Below are positions 17,901-25,466 of a stretch of 64,000 bases of DNA, one piece after another; the first letter of the stretch is position 1, and each line of letters begins with the position of its first letter. The notes beneath the pieces were generated by a model that made no database searches, was not told the origin of the DNA, and worked only from the letters and a program-made list of their open reading frames with translations. A program made the position numbers and the translations under genes. The stretch is taken from contig OZ251509.1 in assembly GCA_965242855.1 (NCBI GenBank), positions 1,302,001 through 1,366,000 of the forward strand, written 5' to 3'. This DNA comes from WTGU01 sp965242855. Lineage in GTDB: Bacteria > Pseudomonadota > Alphaproteobacteria > UBA828.

Positions 17901-18475
17901 CCGAGCAGTCGGGCCATATCCGCGAGGTGGGGGTGGAGCTCTATCAGCACATGCTGGAGGAGGCCGTGGCGACGGCGCGCGCGGCGGCGGGCGGGCAGGG
18001 GCCGCCGGAGCGCGACTGGTCGCCCGCCGTCAGCCTCGGCACCTCGGTGCTGATCCCGGAGAGCTACGTGCGCGACCTCGACGTGCGCCTCGCGCTCTAC
18101 CGCCGCGTCGCCGGCCTCGAGGGCGGGGCGGAGATCGACGCCTTCATCGACGAGTTGACGGACCGCTTCGGCCCGCCGCCCGAGTCCGTCCACCATCTGC
18201 TGGAGATCGTCGCGATCAAGCGCCTGTGCCGGCAGGGCGGGATCGAGAAGGTCGAGGCCGGGCCGAAAGGCGCGGTGCTGAGCTTCCGGGAGGGCGCGCC
18301 CGTCGATTCGGAAAAGCTGGTCCGCTACGTCTCGGCGCCGGAGCGCGGCGTCCGCCTCCGGCCCGACGGCCGCCTGGTCGCACCCCGCGACTGGCCCGAC
18401 GCCCGGGACCGTCTGCGCGGCGTCCGCCGCCTTCTCCAGGATCTCCAGGCCCTGGTCGACGCTCCCCCGGTCTGA
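14978..18475 (+). CDS. mfd: Transcription-repair coupling factor
   Basis: An 1165-residue superfamily 2 translocase that removes RNA polymerase stalled at DNA lesions and recruits UvrA. The N-terminal UvrB-like region contains TVPAWDCLPYDRVSP and YAVRGGIVDLFPP. The RNA-polymerase-interacting domain contains LVVHVDHGIGRYDGL. The motor has Walker A GDVGFGKTEVALRAAF near residue 643, the DEEQ box in IVVDEEQHFGV, TATPIPRTLQMALSG and QLYQLRGRIGR. The C-terminal TRCF domain ends with a basic region. The start is TTG 14978, overlapping the sdhE stop by four bases. Length and domain order are complete. Confidence 0.95.
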   Translation: MTPLVPEALPSALPRAGRVVLGGVPEGFAAAVLLRLAEARAPEPLLYVARDDARLARTAAMLAFFDPGCPRVTVPAWDCLPYDRVSPRADIASRRLSGLVRLLRPGDGRPRVVLTTVNAALQRVPPRAMLADATFSLAAGAALDLGALLDYLERNGFARTGTVMEAGDYAVRGGIVDLFPPNENHPVRLDLAGDTVETIRAFDPMSQRGGAQVKAVELVPVSEVLLDPASIARFRAAYRERFGSAGDGDPLYEAVSAGRRHPGLEHWLPFFHDRLETLFDYLPGAAVVLDHRAGEARDDRLEAIADFHGARASPPASVIAETPYNPVPPESLFLDAEEWERRLADRCVVEATPFVETEGGLDAGGREGRDFVAERKRRGHGALFDALGAHVERQQAEARRVLLAAVGAGSRERLVRLLREHGLYGIEPVEDWRAAQALPPDIAAAVVLPLERGFVSAGLAVVAEQDVLGVRLARPSRRRVRAENFLADAAALAEGDLVVHVDHGIGRYDGLVTLEVDHAPHDCLRLLYADDDRLFLPVENIDLLSRYGSADRPVALDRLGGVAWQARKARLKRRVQDMADALIRLAAARATAPAPVLADAGAAYDAFCADFPYVETEDQARAIEEALADLGSGRTMDRLVCGDVGFGKTEVALRAAFHAVQAGKQVAVLAPTTLLARQHMRSFAERFARLPVRVAQLSRLAPAKEQAATRRGLAAGAVDIVIGTHALLGRSVAFADLGLIVVDEEQHFGVAHKERLKRLKAEAHVLTLTATPIPRTLQMALSGVRDMSVIATPPVDRLAVRTFVLPYDPVVVREALMREHLRGGQTFYVCPRVADLDGVARQVRVLAPEVTVAVAHGQVAARELDSIMGDFYDGKYDVLVSTAIVESGLDLPRVNTMIVHRADRFGLAQLYQLRGRIGRAKLRGYAYLTLPPGHRPSEAAYKRLQVIHRLDGLGAGFSLASHDLDIRGAGNLLGAEQSGHIREVGVELYQHMLEEAVATARAAAGGQGPPERDWSPAVSLGTSVLIPESYVRDLDVRLALYRRVAGLEGGAEIDAFIDELTDRFGPPPESVHHLLEIVAIKRLCRQGGIEKVEAGPKGAVLSFREGAPVDSEKLVRYVSAPERGVRLRPDGRLVAPRDWPDARDRLRGVRRLLQDLQALVDAPPV

Positions 18476-18533
18476 TCCCGGCGCCCCTCGGCGCGCCTCG
18501 AAAAAGAGAAAACGACGGAGTGCGGGCGCGTGG

Positions 18534-21500
18534 TCAGAACCGGATGGCCAGCTTTGCCCCGCTGTTGAACGCGCGGTTGCCGCCGCCGCTCGTTTCGTAG
18601 CCCGCCGCGGCCTGAAGCGACGTGTGCTCGCCGAAGGCGAACGAAACGCCAGCCCCGAAGCGCACCGACGTCGGCTGGGCCGACGCCTTCAGCGTCTGTC
18701 CCATCACCACGGTCTCCGTCTCGGTAGAGAACTCGCGCATTACGTCCAGCGCGGCGAACACGCGGCCGTTGCCGGACGCGCCGAGCGGGCCCTCCACCGC
18801 CGCGCCGATGCGGCCCGACAGGCTCTCCGCCCGTTCCATCGACACCCGCGTGCCCAACGAGTCCGTGAAGCCCTCCAGGGAGACTCGCGACCAGGCGAGC
18901 CCGACGCGCGGCGTGATCGAAACGTCCGGCGCCGCCGTCACGCGCCGCCCCACTTCCACGCCCAGGGCATGACCCGTTCCCGACACGCCGTCCGCCAGCG
19001 GGCGGGAGCGGTGAATCGGCGATGCGAGGTCCACTTCGTACCATGTCGCCGCCGCTTGCGCGTCCAGGTGAAAACCGTCCGCCAGCGCCGTGGCGTAGAT
19101 GCTCGCCCCGTCGCCCCACAGCTTCGCCTCGCCTCCTCCGGACAGCGTCGCCACGCCGCGAAGACGGTGAATCGACACCCCCGCCCGTACGTCGTCCGCG
19201 ACCCCGGTCTCGACCCCGGCGCGCACGCCGTGGCGCCGCCGGTCGTAGGTCACGTCCGGGCGAGTCGAGGAGGCGGCCCGCCACCTGCCGTCGGCGACGT
19301 CGATGCGCGCCCAGGCGCCCCGGCGGTGCTCGCCGCCGTCGGACGCTCGCCCCGAAGTCCCCTGCGGCGCGTTCACCGCCAGAAGGAACGACGGCAGCGC
19401 CTCGTAAAGCCGGCAACGCCCGTCCTTCGCCCAGTCGCAGTCGAACGCCCGCACGGGCGGCGGCGGAGGGGGGCGCCGCTCGGTATCGGGGAGGGGGGGC
19501 CGCTCGCCGTCTGTCTCTTCGCCGTTCGGCTCCTCCATATCCGGCATATCCGGCGGCGGCGGCTGTGGATATTGCCCCCGCCGCAGCCCCGACGTATCCG
19601 GCCTGCCGTTATTCAAGGGAACGATTGCATGGTGGCCGGTGGTGACCCCGTCCTGGACGGCGTGGAAGGTGGTCGTGGTTCCGGCGCCGATGATGAGGCC
19701 CTTCACCCGCGCCGCGGCACGCTCGGCGCTCTCTCGCGAAACCCAGACCTGCAGCTGCTCCGGGGGGTCCCGAGGCGCTTCGATGTGCACTTCCGCGCCG
19801 CCACCGCGGATCGCGACGTCCCCGTCGCCAAGTGTCTCGATCCGCCCGGTCGCGCCGACCGTCACGCTGCCGCCGCCGGTCAGATGCACCGCCGCATCAG
19901 CGCCTTCGCTGCCCCTGACCTCGCCACGGATGACGATCACCGAACGGCCGGGATCGTTGACCAGGATCGCGGGCTGCCCGGCGCCGGCAACCAATACGCC
20001 CGTCTCGCCGACCGTCAGCCTGCCGCCGCCGACCAGATGGACGGCCGCGTCCCTCATTTCCGGGTCCGAATGCGCACCGCCCGTCACCATGCCGTTCACG
20101 GTCACGCTCTGCTTCAGGATGTCGTCGTCGGTCCCGGCCACCCCGTCCTCGCCCGCATCCAGCCCTGCGTTGGCGACGTAGACGCCCGCCATGGCGCCGG
20201 TCACGCTCGCGCCTTCGGCCACGGTGACGTCGATGCCGCCGTTGTCGTCGTGCGGCGTCACGTAGTAGGCGCGGATGCCGTCGCCGCGCGAGTCGATGGA
20301 GCCTCCGTTCACGGCGATGCGGATGTCGCCGACGTTGTGATTGTTCAGCAGCGGCCGCACTTCGCGTTTCCAGGCGATGCCGGCGGCGGTGTCGGGCAGG
20401 GCCGCAAGCGCCTCATTCAACGCCTCCAGGTCGCCGCCCGTCGTCAGCGCCTTGAGAACCGCCTTCTCGTCCACCGAAAGCCCGTGCAGGAGCAGGTTCC
20501 GCAGGAAGGTTCGGCGATCGCTGTCGTCCTCCGTCAGGTACGTCACGATCTCGGCCTTGGTCAGTTCGGCCGCGGTCGTGGCGGTGCTCCCGATGGCGGT
20601 GAGGACTGCCGGCGCGACCGCGAGGTCCTCGTTGTCGAGCATCTCCCGGAACTGGCTCACGATGGCGTCCGCCCGCGCCCGCGCATTGTCCGTGGGGGCG
20701 CTTTCCCCGGGTCGCGGGACGGCCAGCAGATCCTGTTGCGCCTGCACGACCATCAGCGCGCCCGGATCGTCGCCCTTCGCCACCGTCTCAAGCACGGCGT
20801 CCAGGTCCATGACCCGCGCCTCGATCCCCGCCGCCTGCCCGTAGCGGTGCGGGAGATCCCCGGCCTCCACGCCCCGATGCCGCTTCACGCCGTCCTCGTC
20901 GAGAGCGATCACCGGGAAGCGGCCCTCGTCGTTCGGGGCGGTCTGGGCCGTGGTCCCGAGCGCGAAGGTCCCCGTCCAGGTGACGTCGATCAGCGGCTGG
21001 TCCCCCGCCGCGCGCGTCTCGCCCGACGCGCTTTCACGCGAAACCTCGGCCAGAACGCCCGTGCGGGCCGAAATCGTCCCGCCCTGGGTGATCGCGATCT
21101 GCCCGGCGTTGTTGTTCTCGTCCTCGCCGAGGGTGGCGAAGACGCCGGCATGGCGCCTGGATATGGTCGTGGCGCCGTCGGCGATGGTCACGCTGACGTC
21201 GCCGGCGCCGGCGTTGACGGCCTGGATGGCCGCCGTGTTCGTGCCGGCGGTTTGCACCGTGCCGCCCGTGATGAAGACGCTCACGGTGCTGGCGTCGCTT
21301 GCCGCGTTCTGGGCGAGGATGGCGGACGAGGCCGAGCTCAGCACCGTGCCGCCGCTGTTGGTGACGGAGACGGCGCCGGAACCCAGCCTGGAAACGAAGA
21401 TGCCATAACTGTTCGCCGTGATGTCGGCGCCGTTGTCGATGGTGACGCTGCCGGTATAGCCGGCGCGGTCCTGGACGTAGATGCCGTAGAAGCTCCCCGT

Positions 21501-22505
21501 CGTGGCGGGCGTGATCGCGCCGCCGGTGGTGGTGATGGAGACGTCGCCCGCCGTGGCCGAGCTCCCCGACTTGTAGACGTGGATGCCATGACTCGCCGAC
21601 GACGTGATGCTGGGGCCGCTCCCGGCCGCGGCGCTCGCGGCCGTGCCCTGGATCGTGACGGCGCCCGTGCCCCGGCTCTCCATGTAGATGCCCTGCGCCG
21701 GCGTCGTGATCGCGCCGCCGGTCGCCGTGAGGGTCATGGCGCCATTGTTGTCGGCTTCCAGCCGGATACCCTGCTGACTCGCGTTCGTCACCGTGACGGC
21801 GCCGCTGTTGGTGACGATCATGGGGCCCGCGCCGTCCGTCCGCGCCCAGATGCCATGGTTCAACGAGTCGATGGCGCCGCTGTGCGTGACCGTCAGGGTC
21901 CCGGCGCCGCCCTGCGCAACGTCGATGCCCTCGTAGGTGGCGTAGATGGTCCCGGCGTTCGTGATCGTGACGTCGCGACCGCCTCGGACCCGGATGCCGT
22001 GCTGGCTTATTCGGGTGCTCGAGGATCCCATCGTCACGGCGCTCCCGACCTCCAAGGTGGCCGTGCCGGCGGCGCTCCCCAGCATATCGATATCGACGGC
22101 GCGGCCGGTACTCGTCAGGCTGACGGCGCCCGTGGCGCCGGTATTGTCGGGGGGCCGGGCGCTGACATAGATGGCGTAGTCGCCGGAAACGGTGTTGTCG
22201 GAGGCGGTTATACTGAGGCTCGGGGTAGTGGCCGTCCCCGAGAACGTGGTCGCCGACCCGCCCGGGGCGATGATCGTGAGGCTGGCGCTACCCGACACAG
22301 CATGGCGGATTTGGGTCCACGCTTGGTCGCCGCAGGTGATTGAGCGGTCGGTCGATATTGAATACGTTCCCCCGCAGACGTTCTGCCCCCACGCCACGCC
22401 CGGCACGAGCAGCAACGCCGCCGCGAGCAGCGCGGCCCCCAGCGCGCCGGAGAAGCAGGCGTGGCCGGGCTTCCCGCCCGCCGCTTCCAGAAGGCGGGCC
22501 TTCAT
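18534..22505 (-). CDS. Autotransporter with beta-helix passenger and C-terminal outer-membrane barrel
   Basis: Type Va secreted protein of 1323 residues. A long signal peptide ends around GVAWGQ (residues 1-40). The passenger is rich in short G/T/S-rich strands with recurring VTI..G and ITT-like turns typical of right-handed beta-helices, and has a Cys pair near its N-terminus (CGGTY, ITCGD). A proline/acid-rich linker spans about residues 977-1020, followed by another Cys pair (FDCDWAKDGRCRLY). The barrel (about 1060-1323) begins GAWARIDVADGRW and ends KLAIRF with the terminal Phe required by the Bam machinery. ATG 22505 has a good ribosome-binding site (GGAGG, seven-base spacer). An alternative ATG at 22578 lies beyond an 18-base C tract. 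Adhesion or surface display is the likely role; ligand unknown. It converges on mfd. Confidence 0.9.
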   Translation of the reverse strand: MKARLLEAAGGKPGHACFSGALGAALLAAALLLVPGVAWGQNVCGGTYSISTDRSITCGDQAWTQIRHAVSGSASLTIIAPGGSATTFSGTATTPSLSITASDNTVSGDYAIYVSARPPDNTGATGAVSLTSTGRAVDIDMLGSAAGTATLEVGSAVTMGSSSTRISQHGIRVRGGRDVTITNAGTIYATYEGIDVAQGGAGTLTVTHSGAIDSLNHGIWARTDGAGPMIVTNSGAVTVTNASQQGIRLEADNNGAMTLTATGGAITTPAQGIYMESRGTGAVTIQGTAASAAAGSGPSITSSASHGIHVYKSGSSATAGDVSITTTGGAITPATTGSFYGIYVQDRAGYTGSVTIDNGADITANSYGIFVSRLGSGAVSVTNSGGTVLSSASSAILAQNAASDASTVSVFITGGTVQTAGTNTAAIQAVNAGAGDVSVTIADGATTISRRHAGVFATLGEDENNNAGQIAITQGGTISARTGVLAEVSRESASGETRAAGDQPLIDVTWTGTFALGTTAQTAPNDEGRFPVIALDEDGVKRHRGVEAGDLPHRYGQAAGIEARVMDLDAVLETVAKGDDPGALMVVQAQQDLLAVPRPGESAPTDNARARADAIVSQFREMLDNEDLAVAPAVLTAIGSTATTAAELTKAEIVTYLTEDDSDRRTFLRNLLLHGLSVDEKAVLKALTTGGDLEALNEALAALPDTAAGIAWKREVRPLLNNHNVGDIRIAVNGGSIDSRGDGIRAYYVTPHDDNGGIDVTVAEGASVTGAMAGVYVANAGLDAGEDGVAGTDDDILKQSVTVNGMVTGGAHSDPEMRDAAVHLVGGGRLTVGETGVLVAGAGQPAILVNDPGRSVIVIRGEVRGSEGADAAVHLTGGGSVTVGATGRIETLGDGDVAIRGGGAEVHIEAPRDPPEQLQVWVSRESAERAAARVKGLIIGAGTTTTFHAVQDGVTTGHHAIVPLNNGRPDTSGLRRGQYPQPPPPDMPDMEEPNGEETDGERPPLPDTERRPPPPPPVRAFDCDWAKDGRCRLYEALPSFLLAVNAPQGTSGRASDGGEHRRGAWARIDVADGRWRAASSTRPDVTYDRRRHGVRAGVETGVADDVRAGVSIHRLRGVATLSGGGEAKLWGDGASIYATALADGFHLDAQAAATWYEVDLASPIHRSRPLADGVSGTGHALGVEVGRRVTAAPDVSITPRVGLAWSRVSLEGFTDSLGTRVSMERAESLSGRIGAAVEGPLGASGNGRVFAALDVMREFSTETETVVMGQTLKASAQPTSVRFGAGVSFAFGEHTSLQAAAGYETSGGGNRAFNSGAKLAIRF

Positions 22506-22506
22506 T

Positions 22507-22578
22507 TCAGAACCTCCATGTGCTGCGGGGGGGGGGGGGGGGGGAGGAAAAACGCCTGCTGTCGGAGCTTCCAACCAT
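22507..22578 (-). CDS. Short leader reading frame crossing the poly-C tract (alternative, phase-variable start of the autotransporter)
   Basis: ATG 22578 is preceded by GAGGGAGG with an eight-base spacer, a stronger translation start than most genes here. In the present sequence it reads MVGSSDSRRFSS, then prolines from the C tract, then RSTWRF and a TGA at 22509-22507, one base before the autotransporter ATG at 22505. With one C fewer (17) or two more (20) this frame would run straight into the autotransporter. It therefore acts either as a coupled leader peptide or as an alternative N-terminus, depending on tract length. Reading seen in sequence; function inferred. Confidence 0.55.
   Translation of the reverse strand: MVGSSDSRRFSSPPPPPRSTWRF
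22527..22544. repeat. 18-base homopolymer (G on plus strand, C in the autotransporter transcript)
   Basis: Eighteen consecutive G on the plus strand, 22 to 39 bases upstream of the autotransporter ATG and inside the alternative leader frame. No other homopolymer of comparable length was noticed in the window. Such tracts mutate by slipped-strand mispairing and are classic contingency loci at surface-protein genes. Tract length may also be misread by sequencing, so 18 should be treated as the assembled value. Confidence 0.9.
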
Positions 22579-22647
22579 CCCCGGAACCTCCCTCAAGAAA
22601 CCCGTCCGACTCGGACCGTTCACGCCGCTGAGCGACACTACCCGAAA

Positions 22648-22653
22648 TTATCG
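22648..22653 (-). promoter_or_regulatory. Possible -10 element for the autotransporter
   Basis: The minus strand reads GATAAT here, in an AT-richer patch (TTATGCGATAATTTC) that is unusual for this genome, about 70 bases upstream of the alternative ATG. No convincing -35 is visible at 17 bases. Position fits a promoter whose transcript would include the poly-C tract. Confidence 0.35.
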
Positions 22654-22776
22654 CATAACGGCGCCGCGGAAAACTACCGTATGAAGAACGACGTGAAGAG
22701 ACTGCACGGGCCCGGAGACCCGCGCGCCTGAAAACGAAACCTGCTTATCCGTGAGACTCATCCAGCGCCGGTTGCA

Positions 22777-22816
22777 CTCCTCCCCCCTGTCAGGGGGGAG
22801 GCCGGGAGGGGGGGAG
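22777..22816 (+). repeat. REP-like palindromic element, copy 1
   Basis: Begins CTCCTCCCCCCTGTCAGG and continues GGGGAGGCCGGGAGGGGGG. The core CTCCCCCCTGTCAGGGGGGAG forms a hairpin. Two further copies occur at 51064-51102 (same orientation) and 51288-51325 (inverted). The rest of the 22579-22903 gap holds the autotransporter upstream region and one more short hairpin; no gene is seen. Confidence 0.7.
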
Positions 22817-22844
22817 CGCAAACGGCCCGGCGCGCCAAGACTCC

Positions 22845-22873
22845 GTCACTCCCCCGCTTTCGCGGGAATGACG
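22845..22873. repeat. Short palindromic intergenic repeat with core CCCCGCTTTCGCGGG
   Basis: Reads GTCACTCCCCCGCTTTCGCG followed by GGAATGAC: an imperfect inverted repeat with a CGCTTTCGCG-type loop and GTCA/TGAC ends. It belongs to the very common type of dispersed palindrome built around ATTCCCGC..GCGGGAAT. It lies just downstream of phhB and could end that transcript. Confidence 0.55.
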
Positions 22874-22903
22874 ATCCGAAGAGGGCCGAGAGGGCGGCGC
22901 GCG

Positions 22904-23236
22904 TCAGGGGGCGGACAGGGCGTTGACCTTGGCGGCCATGATGAAGTCGTTCTCGTGAAGGCCCCCGATCTTGTGGGTGTAGAACACGACCGTGCAATAG
23001 CCCCAGCCGAAGGCGATGTCCGGGTGGTGGCCTTCGGCCTCGGCCAGATCGCCGATCTTTCGGGCCAGGGCCATGGCCTCGGCGAAATCGCCGAGTGTGA
23101 AGGCGCGGCGGATGCGGGTGTCGTCGTGGGTCAGTTCCCAACCGGGAGTCTGCTTCAGGAAGGTCCGCGCCTCCGCCGGCCGGAGCGGCGGGATGCCGCC
23201 CTGGCAGGGCATGCAGGTCTTGCTCGTCAAGCTCAT
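22904..23236 (-). CDS. phhB: Pterin-4a-carbinolamine dehydratase
   Basis: A 110-residue enzyme that dehydrates 4a-hydroxytetrahydrobiopterin, recycling the pterin cofactor of aromatic amino acid hydroxylases; homologues of DCoH. Motifs are the N-terminal CMPCQGG (with Cys residues, common in bacterial forms), LKQTPGWEL, the helix FTLGDFAEAMALARKIGDLAEAEGHHPDI with the paired His of the active site, and WGYCTVVFYTHKIGGLHENDF with the third His region. The start is supported by GGAGGACGAG on the minus strand. It diverges from dxr with about 100 bases between. No phenylalanine hydroxylase gene is in the window. Confidence 0.93.
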   Translation of the reverse strand: MSLTSKTCMPCQGGIPPLRPAEARTFLKQTPGWELTHDDTRIRRAFTLGDFAEAMALARKIGDLAEAEGHHPDIAFGWGYCTVVFYTHKIGGLHENDFIMAAKVNALSAP

Positions 23237-23338
23237 CTCGTCCTCCGGTTTCGGGGCGCCCGTTTTGTGTTGCGACGGGCGGAACGGGCTGAAAAGATGA
23301 GTATACGTCACACCGCCGGCTGAGAAGGGTTTTCCCGA

Positions 23339-24565
23339 ATGGCGCCGATGGAAGCCGCCGTCGACGTCTCCGCCGCGTGCCGCTTCCCCTTCGCCGAAGG
23401 CGAGGGCGCGCCCCGGCGCGTGACCGTTCTCGGCTCGACCGGCTCGATCGGGCGCAGCACCGTCGATCTGATCGTCCGCCATCCGGGAGCCTTCGAGGTG
23501 GAGGCGCTCACGGCCCAGCGCAACGTCGAGCGCCTGGCCGCGCAGGCGCGGGAGGTCGGCGCCAGGCGGGCCGTGATCGGCGATGGCGCGCTCTACCGCG
23601 CTCTCGAGGAGGCGCTTGCCGGCAGCGGCGTGGAAGCCGCGGCCGGCGCCGACGCGCTGGTCGAGGCGGGCGCGGCGCCCGCCGATTTCGTGATGGCGGG
23701 GATCGTCGGCGCGGCCGGGCTCGGACCCACGCTCGCGGCGGTCGCACGCGGCGCGATCGTCGGGCTGGCGAACAAGGAATGCCTGGTCTGCGCCGGCTCC
23801 CTCATGCTGGACGAGGTGGCGCGCAAGGGCGCGACGCTGCTGCCGGTCGATTCCGAGCACAACGCCATCTACCAGGCGTTCGATTTCGCGCGCAGCGAAA
23901 GCGTCGAGAAGATCGTCCTCACCGCCTCCGGCGGCCCGTTCCGCGAGGCGCCGCACGCGACGATGGCGGCGGCGACGCCGGAGCAGGCGGTCGCCCATCC
24001 CAATTGGGACATGGGCGCCAAGATATCGGTCGATTCGGCAACGATGATGAACAAGGGCCTGGAGACCATCGAGGCGTACCACCTGTTCCCCGTCGAGGCG
24101 GCGCAGATCGAGGTGCTGGTGCATCCGCAATCGGTGATCCACGGCATGGTCGCCTATGTCGACGGGTCGGTGCTGGCGCAGCTCGGCTCGCCCGACATGC
24201 GCACGCCGATCGCCTACGCGCTGGCGTGGCCGGCGCGGATGCCGGCGCCCTCGCCGAAGCTCGATCTGGCGGCGCTGGGCCGGCTCACCTTCGCGCCGCC
24301 GGACCCGGCGCGCTTCCCGGCGCTTCGCCTGGCGCGGGAGGCGCTCGCCCAGGGCGGCAGCGCGCCCGTCGTGCTCAACGCCGCGAACGAAGTGGCGGTG
24401 CATGGCTTCCTGGAGCGCCGGATCGGCTTCCTGGAGATCGTCCGCACCGTGGAGTGCTGCCTCGAGCGGGCCGACCACGGGCCGGTCGCGCGGCTCGACG
24501 ACGTCTACGCGATCGACGGCGCCGCGCGCGACCTGGCGGCGCGGCTGCTCGACGGCGCCGGTTGA
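23339..24565 (+). CDS. dxr: 1-deoxy-D-xylulose 5-phosphate reductoisomerase
   Basis: Second enzyme of the MEP isoprenoid pathway, converting DXP to MEP with NADPH. Motifs: NADPH-binding TVLGSTGSIGRSTVDL near residue 30, GLANKECLVCAG, the metal/substrate site LLPVDSEHNAIYQ near 171, TASGGPFRE, the long catalytic loop segment HPNWDMGAKISVDSATMMNK and EAYHLFPV. Length 408 is normal with a slightly extended N-terminus (MAPMEAAVDVS...); a later start is possible. It is followed 16 bases later by two squalene synthase genes, a layout that ties isoprenoid supply to hopanoid precursors. Confidence 0.95.
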   Translation: MAPMEAAVDVSAACRFPFAEGEGAPRRVTVLGSTGSIGRSTVDLIVRHPGAFEVEALTAQRNVERLAAQAREVGARRAVIGDGALYRALEEALAGSGVEAAAGADALVEAGAAPADFVMAGIVGAAGLGPTLAAVARGAIVGLANKECLVCAGSLMLDEVARKGATLLPVDSEHNAIYQAFDFARSESVEKIVLTASGGPFREAPHATMAAATPEQAVAHPNWDMGAKISVDSATMMNKGLETIEAYHLFPVEAAQIEVLVHPQSVIHGMVAYVDGSVLAQLGSPDMRTPIAYALAWPARMPAPSPKLDLAALGRLTFAPPDPARFPALRLAREALAQGGSAPVVLNAANEVAVHGFLERRIGFLEIVRTVECCLERADHGPVARLDDVYAIDGAARDLAARLLDGAG

Positions 24566-24581
24566 GAGCCGGGGCGCGGGC

Positions 24582-25466
24582 ATGACGGCGCGGGCGGCGG
24601 CGTGGGAGGGCGAGCGGCCGGCGCCTGCGGAGTCGGCGCGCGAGCACGACATCCGCGCGCTGATCCGGGCGAACGCGGAGAACTTCCCCGTCGGTTCGTT
24701 CCTCATTCCCGGCGAGTGCCGCCCGCACGTGCATGCGTTCTATCTGTTCGCGCGCCACGCCGACGACATCGCGGATTCTCCGTCCCTGCCCTCGGGCGAG
24801 AAGGTGGCCCGGCTGCGCGCCGCGCGCGCCGCGCTCGGCCGGGACGAGGCGGCCCTGCCGGATTGGGCCGTGCCCTACCACAGGAGCCTGATCGAGACGG
24901 GGTGCTCGCCGCGCAACGGCCGCGATCTGCTCTCCGCCTTCATCCAGGACGCGACCAAGCGGCGCTATGCCGATTGGGAGGAGCTGATGGATTACTGCCG
25001 GCGCTCGGCGGCGTCGGTCGGCAGGGTGATGATGGACATCCACGGCGAGACCGCCCATGCCGATCTGGCGGGCGCGGACGCGCTGTGCAACGCCCTGCAA
25101 GTGTTGAATCACCTGCAGGACTGCAAAAAGGATTTCCTCGCTCTCGATCGCGTCTATCTGCCGGAGCCCTGGCTGCGCGAGGCCGGCGGCTCGGTCGAGG
25201 CGCTCGCGGCGGAGCGGACGACCCCGGCGGTGCGCCACGCCATCGACCGCTGCCTGGAAGGGACGGCCGCCCTGCTGCGGCGCGCGGAGGCGATGCCGCG
25301 CTCGGTCCGGCGGCGACGGTTCCGTTGGGAATGCGCGACGATCGTCGCCCTCGCCTGGGCCCTCCATCGCCTGCTGTCGCGCGCGGATCCGCTCGCCCGG
25401 CGGGTCCGCGTCTCCAGGGCCGGCCGCCTGCGCGCGGCGGCGGGCGCCGTCCTCGGCCTGCGGTGA
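24582..25466 (+). CDS. hpnC: Squalene synthase HpnC (hydroxysqualene synthase)
   Basis: Trans-isoprenyl-diphosphate-synthase-fold enzyme. In the HpnCDE route HpnD makes presqualene diphosphate and HpnC converts it to hydroxysqualene. The first Asp-rich motif is in YLFARHADDIADS; the second region is QVLNHLQDCKKDFLALDRVYLPEPWL. AENFPVGSFLIP near the N-terminus is the HpnC-type opening. Length 294 residues is typical. The start ATG 24582 follows the dxr stop by 16 bases, and the stop overlaps hpnD (GTGA). The flavoprotein HpnE, which completes squalene, is not in this window. Confidence 0.9.
   Translation: MTARAAAWEGERPAPAESAREHDIRALIRANAENFPVGSFLIPGECRPHVHAFYLFARHADDIADSPSLPSGEKVARLRAARAALGRDEAALPDWAVPYHRSLIETGCSPRNGRDLLSAFIQDATKRRYADWEELMDYCRRSAASVGRVMMDIHGETAHADLAGADALCNALQVLNHLQDCKKDFLALDRVYLPEPWLREAGGSVEALAAERTTPAVRHAIDRCLEGTAALLRRAEAMPRSVRRRRFRWECATIVALAWALHRLLSRADPLARRVRVSRAGRLRAAAGAVLGLR

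Noticed and set aside
14747..18196. An 1149-codon open frame antisense to mfd
   Set aside because: mfd on the plus strand has every expected motif; the antisense product is a low-complexity His/Arg/Ala/Asp shadow with no domain.
18624..22343. A 1239-codon plus-strand open frame antisense to the autotransporter
   Set aside because: Composition (Arg/His/Asp/Val repeats) mirrors the autotransporter codons; no motif or ribosome-binding site was found.
22340..22684. Plus-strand frame crossing the poly-G tract
   Set aside because: It is antisense to the autotransporter start, Arg/Pro-rich, and has no supporting start signals.
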